From the NCBI GenBank assembly GCA_019873655.1, contig JAIOAU010000006.1, positions 62,001 through 126,000 on the forward strand: 64,000 nucleotides of DNA, given 5' to 3'. The notes under the pieces were generated by a model that was not told where the DNA came from, did no database searches, and saw only the letters and a list, made by a program, of their open reading frames with translations. Origin of the DNA: Chloroflexota bacterium (GTDB lineage Bacteria; Chloroflexota; Anaerolineae; Anaerolineales; Villigracilaceae). Below are positions 60,866-64,000 of this stretch, one piece after another. The first letter of the stretch is position 1. Every line of letters begins with the position of its first letter. Both the position numbers and the translations under genes were made by a program.

Positions 60866-61470
60866 GCGCCACGCTCCTCCAGCAGACGGAAGGCGGCGGG
60901 CAAAAGTTCCCGGAAGCGCTGCAGGCAGTCGCGCAGGCGCAGGCGGGCGCGCGCCAGGCGGGACTTGATCGTGCCGAGCGGTAGGCGCGCCGCCCGGGCG
61001 GCGTCTTTGTAATCCAATCCCTGGATGTCGGTCAGCACGACCACGGTCCGGAACTCGATGGGCAGGGCGTCCAGGCAGTGCTGGATGGCGTGTTCGAGTT
61101 CGGCGCGGATGAGTTCGTCTTCGGGCGAGGCGGAAGGATCGGCCAGCCAGCGCGGGGCTTCGACTTCCTCGCCGGCTTCGTTTTCCGGTTCGAGGGGGGT
61201 CGTCGGGCGGCGCTTGCGGCGGCGCAGTTCGTCGTAACAGGCGTTGGTGACGGTGCGCAGCAGCCAGGCTTTGAAGGAGCCGCCGCGGTAGGCGTTCAGG
61301 GCGCGGAAGGCGGAGAGGAAGGCTTCCTGGGTGGCGTCTGCCGCCAAGTCTTCGTCGCCGAGGATGCGCAGGGCGGCGTTGTAGAGCGCATCCTGGTAGG
61401 CCAGGACGAGGCGGTTGAAGGCTTCCAGGTCGCCGCGCTGGGCGGCGCGGATGAGGGCGGGTTCGTCCAT
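60862..61470 (-). CDS. ECF-type RNA polymerase sigma factor
   Basis: ATG 61470 gives 202 residues with region 2 (YQDALYNAALRILGDEDLAADATQEAF and RTVTNACYDELRR) and region 4 (LPIEFRTVVVLTDIQGLDYKDAARAARLPLGTIKSRLARARL) of ECF sigma factors. An acidic linker of about 50 residues joins the two. It pairs with the overlapping anti-sigma gene. The -10 box TAAAAT (61478-61483, minus strand) lies 7 nt before the ATG with no ribosome binding site, so the mRNA may be leaderless. A longer upstream in-frame stretch overlaps lysS on the same strand. Confidence 0.93.
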   Translation of the reverse strand: MDEPALIRAAQRGDLEAFNRLVLAYQDALYNAALRILGDEDLAADATQEAFLSAFRALNAYRGGSFKAWLLRTVTNACYDELRRRKRRPTTPLEPENEAGEEVEAPRWLADPSASPEDELIRAELEHAIQHCLDALPIEFRTVVVLTDIQGLDYKDAARAARLPLGTIKSRLARARLRLRDCLQRFRELLPAAFRLLEERGA

Positions 61471-61477
61471 CTGGGCT

Positions 61478-61483
61478 ATTTTA
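61478..61483 (-). promoter_or_regulatory. -10 box of the sigma-factor gene
   Basis: TAAAAT on the minus strand, 7 nt before ATG 61470. Sequence before it is GTGGGG, so this is not a clear extended -10. Confidence 0.4.
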
Positions 61484-61499
61484 CCCCACTGTTTCGACG

Positions 61500-63029
61500 C
61501 TATTTTTCGTCGGCGCGCATGTGCGGGAAGAGCAACACCTCGCGGATGGAGTGTTTGTCGGTCAGGAGCATGGTCAGGCGGTCGATGCCCATGCCAAAGC
61601 CGCCGCACGGCGGCATGCCGTAGCGCATGGCGCGCAGGTAGTCCTCGTCCATGGGGTGTTTCTCCTCGTCGCCGTCGGCGTAGTCGCGGCCCATTTCGAG
61701 GAAACGCTGTTCTTGGTCGAGTGGGTCGTTGAGTTCGGTGAAGGCGTTGCACAGTTCAAAGCCGGCCACGTAGACTTCGAACCGCTCGACGGTCAGCGGG
61801 TCGCCCGGCTTGGCTTTGGCCAGGGGGGAGATATCGCGCGGGTAGTCGTACAGGAAGGTCGGTTGGATGAGGGTCGGTTCGAGGTACTCGGAGAGCATGA
61901 AGTCGATCAGTTTGCCGCGCGTGGCCTGCGGATCGGGCTGTTTGCCGGCCTGGACGAGGGCGCGGCGCAGGGAATCGGCCGTCGGGTGGGCGGCGATGTC
62001 GATGCCGCTCGTCTCCAGCAGGCCCTGGCGCATTTCCAGCCGCCGCCAGGGCGGGGTGAAATCCAGTTCATGGCCCTGGTAGGTGAGGCGGGTCGTACCG
62101 AGCACCTGCTGGCAGACGTAGGCGAGCATCTCTTCGGTCAGATCCATCACCTTCAGGTAGTCGGCGTAGGCCCAGTAGAATTCGAGTTGGGTGAATTCGG
62201 GGTTGTGTTTGAAGGAGACGCCCTCGTTGCGGAAATCGCGCCCGATTTCGTAGACCTTTTCGAGGTTGCCGACCAGGAGGCGCTTGAGGTAGAGTTCGAA
62301 GGAAATGCGCAGGTACATATCCTGGTCGAGTTCGTTGTGGTGGGTGACGAACGGCCGCGCCGCCGCGCCGCCGTAGATGGGCTGGAGGATGGGCGTCTCG
62401 ACCTCGAGGAAGCCGCGGCCATCCAGGAACTGACGCAGGGCGCGCAGGATGGCGGCCCGTTTGCGGAAGGTTTCGCGCACTTCGGGGTTGACGGCCAGGT
62501 CGGCGTAACGCTGACGGGCGCGCAGTTCGGGGTCCTCGAGGGCGGCGTGGCGGATGACGGTGCCGTCGGGCAGGGTTTCGTCTTTGGCGGCCGGCAAGGG
62601 GCTGATGGCCTTGGCCAGCATTTTGTAGTCATGCACCAGCAGGGTCACCTCGCCGGTGCGGGTGCGCATCAGGACGCCGGAGGCCTGGATGAAGTCGCCC
62701 AGGTCGAAGTAGTCGTTGAAGAAGGCGAGGCGTTCCTGGCCGATTTCGTTCAGCCGCAGCAGCAACTGGATGCGCCCGTCGCCGTCCTCGATGTGGGCGA
62801 AGGTCAGTTTGCCCATCGGGCGGACGGCGCGCAGGCGGCCGGTCAGGACGGCGCGCAGTTCGGGCGTTTGCCCCGCCTCGGCCTGGCGCTCGGCCGCCTC
62901 GAAGGCGGCGATCGCCTCGGCGCTGGTGTGCGTCCGCTCGGCGCGGGGCGGGTAGGGTTCGATCCCTTGCTGGCGCAAGGCTTGCAGTTTTTCGAGACGA
63001 ATTTTTTCGAGGGAGGTGTATTCGGGCAT
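61500..63029 (-). CDS. lysS: Lysyl-tRNA synthetase, class II
   Basis: This 509-residue class II synthetase charges tRNA-Lys. The N-terminal OB-fold anticodon domain (about 60-160) precedes the catalytic domain. Motif 2 is FRNEGVSFKHNPEFTQLE and motif 3 is PPCGGFGMGIDRLTMLL. The start is ATG 63029 with a GAAAGG upstream. Length and motif spacing are normal for the bacterial class II enzyme. It is downstream of greA on the same strand, beyond the greA terminator at 63082-63116, and should have its own promoter (TAAAAT box about 21 nt before the ATG). Confidence 0.97.
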   Translation of the reverse strand: MPEYTSLEKIRLEKLQALRQQGIEPYPPRAERTHTSAEAIAAFEAAERQAEAGQTPELRAVLTGRLRAVRPMGKLTFAHIEDGDGRIQLLLRLNEIGQERLAFFNDYFDLGDFIQASGVLMRTRTGEVTLLVHDYKMLAKAISPLPAAKDETLPDGTVIRHAALEDPELRARQRYADLAVNPEVRETFRKRAAILRALRQFLDGRGFLEVETPILQPIYGGAAARPFVTHHNELDQDMYLRISFELYLKRLLVGNLEKVYEIGRDFRNEGVSFKHNPEFTQLEFYWAYADYLKVMDLTEEMLAYVCQQVLGTTRLTYQGHELDFTPPWRRLEMRQGLLETSGIDIAAHPTADSLRRALVQAGKQPDPQATRGKLIDFMLSEYLEPTLIQPTFLYDYPRDISPLAKAKPGDPLTVERFEVYVAGFELCNAFTELNDPLDQEQRFLEMGRDYADGDEEKHPMDEDYLRAMRYGMPPCGGFGMGIDRLTMLLTDKHSIREVLLFPHMRADEK

Positions 63030-63081
63030 GGCGCAGCCTTTCTGAGCGTTATTTTACCATTCGAGGCCGGGCGCTTGGCGC

Positions 63082-63116
63082 AAAAAGCCCCGCGCATCGG
63101 GCAGGATGCGCGGGGC
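63082..63116 (-). terminator. Intrinsic terminator of greA
   Basis: Perfect 12-bp arms GCCCCGCGCATC (63087-63098) and its complement (63105-63116), followed on the minus strand by T5 (63086-63082). It lies 22 bp after the greA stop. Confidence 0.85.
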
Positions 63117-63137
63117 CTGAACGGGCTTGCCCCAGGC

Positions 63138-63611
63138 CTATTCGACCTTGACGATTTTGACTTTGAAGGTGCCGCCCGGCGCTTCGACGGTGACCTCGTC
63201 GCCGGCGCGGTGATTGAGCAGGGCTTTGCCCAGCGGCGATTCGTTCGAGATGCGGCCTTCGCGCGGGTTGGCCTCGGCCGCACCCACGATGGTGTACCGT
63301 TCGGACGGGCCGTCTTCCTCTTTGATGACCACCGTCGAGCCGACCTGGATGAGGCCGCGTTTGTCTTTCTTGTCGGTCGTCTCCTCGATGATGCGCGCCG
63401 AAGCCAGGATCATTCCCAGTTCCTGGATGCGCCCCTCGACGAAGGCCTGCTCGTTCTTGGCGGCCTCGTACTCGGCGTTTTCGATCAATTCGCCGCCTTC
63501 CATCGCCTCGTGCAAACGGTTGGCGACTTCCTGGCGTTTGACCGTGCGCAGGTAGTCGAGTTCTTCCTGGAGTTTCTGATAGCCTTCTTTGGTCAGGAAT
63601 GTGGTCGGCAT
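63138..63611 (-). CDS. greA: Transcription elongation factor GreA
   Basis: ATG 63611 starts a 157-residue protein of standard length. The N-terminal coiled coil has FLTKEGYQKLQEELDYLRTV and MEGGELIENAEYEAAKNEQA with the acidic tip (Asp/Glu) that reaches the RNA polymerase active site to rescue backtracked complexes. The C-terminal FKBP-like domain ends GGTFKVKIVKVE. An open upstream extension of 77 codons has no gene-like features. The leader contains a hairpin followed by six U residues (63628-63658), 17 nt before the start, which may cause early termination. Confidence 0.96.
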   Translation of the reverse strand: MPTTFLTKEGYQKLQEELDYLRTVKRQEVANRLHEAMEGGELIENAEYEAAKNEQAFVEGRIQELGMILASARIIEETTDKKDKRGLIQVGSTVVIKEEDGPSERYTIVGAAEANPREGRISNESPLGKALLNHRAGDEVTVEAPGGTFKVKIVKVE

Positions 63612-63627
63612 GGTATGACTTCCTGGT

Positions 63628-63658
63628 AAAAAATGTGCATCTCCGTAGCAGAGATGCA
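63628..63658 (-). promoter_or_regulatory. Terminator-like hairpin in the greA leader
   Basis: TGCATCTC and GAGATGCA (63636-63643 and 63651-63658) form an 8-bp stem with a 7-nt loop. On the minus strand it is followed, after 2 nt, by six T residues (63633-63628), inside the predicted leader. Confidence 0.6.
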
Positions 63659-63684
63659 TGATCGGTTTCCCTGTCCGCGCCGTT

Positions 63685-63712
63685 ATTATACATGATTCTG
63701 TTCGAAAAGCAA
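63685..63712 (-). promoter_or_regulatory. Promoter of greA
   Basis: On the minus strand TATAAT (63685-63690) follows TTGCTT (63707-63712) by 16 bp. Transcription would start near 63678, giving a leader of about 67 nt that includes the hairpin at 63628-63658. Confidence 0.55.
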
Positions 63713-63856
63713 GATGATTGTCTCCTGTTCCGATAGAGGGAGAACGCCTCGAATGGTTGACCGGCGGCGGCCGTTCTGTGCTATCATTGCGACGGCGTAG
63801 AGGGGACCCTCGGCCTCTTGGCTCGCTCGAATCGACTGACATCTTGTGGAGGAAAT

Positions 63857-64000
63857 ATGATTCCCAGACTGCACTTTGCTCATCTGCCTACCCCGATCGA
63901 TTCTCTGCCTCGACTTTCAGCCGCCCTCGGCGGCCCCACCCTGCTGGTCAAGCGCGACGATCAAACCGGCCTGGCCTTCGGCGGCAACAAGACGCGCAAA
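63857..64000 (+). CDS. PLP-dependent D-cysteine desulfhydrase/ACC-deaminase family enzyme, 5' end only
   Basis: ATG 63857 with GGAGG at 63848-63852 opens a frame that runs to the last base (48 codons seen). The sequence [28 protein letters not shown] and FGGNKTRK is the N-terminus of the family containing D-cysteine desulfhydrase and 1-aminocyclopropane-1-carboxylate deaminase. The lysine in GGNKTRK is the likely PLP-binding residue. Which of the two activities applies needs the missing C-terminal part. It diverges from greA. Confidence 0.85.
   Translation, partial: MIPRLHFAHLPTPIDSLPRLSAALGGPTLLVKRDDQTGLAFGGNKTRK

Noticed and set aside
61521-63629. A 702-codon open frame on the plus strand
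   Set aside because: Antisense to lysS and greA, both certain; no domain is visible.

Overview
The window is G+C-rich bacterial chromosome carrying about 65 protein-coding genes on both strands. It contains no insertion sequence, integrase, phage gene, rRNA or tRNA that I could recognise. The gene content (a complete cytochrome c maturation operon, NrfHA nitrite reductase, ADP-forming acyl-CoA synthetase, a MEMO-family AmrB protein, a cyclic-2,3-diphosphoglycerate-synthetase-like GTPase, many zinc-ribbon membrane proteins, and GTG starts next to extended -10 boxes) suggests a Chloroflexota bacterium of the Anaerolineae type. That placement is inference from gene content and style, not from a marker search.

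Layout. Bases 1-954 hold a secreted protein cut by the window edge. Bases 1011-9212 (minus strand) are one ccm operon, ccmE-F-H-G-(CcmI-like zinc ribbon)-(diheme lipoprotein)-A-B-C-D. Bases 9521-14401 hold a zinc-ribbon membrane protein, pantothenate genes panE/panB, a YtxH-like protein, a glycosyltransferase and a CheY-like receiver. Bases 14438-14547 hold a palindromic repeat block. Bases 14696-19396 hold UDP-glucose dehydrogenase, a methyltransferase, a cupin and a large secreted metalloprotease. Bases 19511-23600 (minus) are an overlapping cluster: membrane protein, selA, M24 peptidase, tsaD. Bases 23693-36848 (plus) carry acyl-CoA synthetase, rpsT, argS, the GTPase, an AbrB/PIN toxin-antitoxin pair, a DUF885 protein, a cyclic-nucleotide-binding/PH membrane protein, def, recF and a cupin. 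Bases 36870-44107 (minus) carry rsmG, a DUF4349 lipoprotein, a phosphoesterase with coaBC, a Nudix-esterase-YCII-phosphoesterase run. Bases 44272-52210 carry a membrane protein, a desaturase, a regulator/ABC-transporter cassette, an SbcC-like ATPase and a glycosyltransferase. Bases 52251-54838 carry nrfHA and a convergent Crp/Fnr regulator. Bases 54858-55297 are a 10-copy tandem array. The rest (minus) carries a phosphoribosyltransferase, membrane protein, priA, amrB, an anti-sigma/sigma pair, lysS and greA, and finally a truncated PLP enzyme on the plus strand.

How the parts connect. The ccm operon supplies heme attachment for the CxxCH proteins in the same window: the diheme lipoprotein inside the operon, NrfH (4 sites) and NrfA (4 CxxCH plus one CxxCK). 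nrfHA has a perfect TGTGA-N6-TCACA operator centred about 40.5 bp upstream of the predicted start point, and the neighbouring Crp/Fnr gene is the obvious candidate activator.

The most unusual signal is non-coding. Short arrays with an exact 7-base period, several of them switching from GTC words to GAC words so that they can fold, occur at five loci. Two lie inside the essential genes argS and priA without breaking the frame. Composite palindromic blocks and a 44-bp tandem array add to a repeat-rich intergenic landscape.
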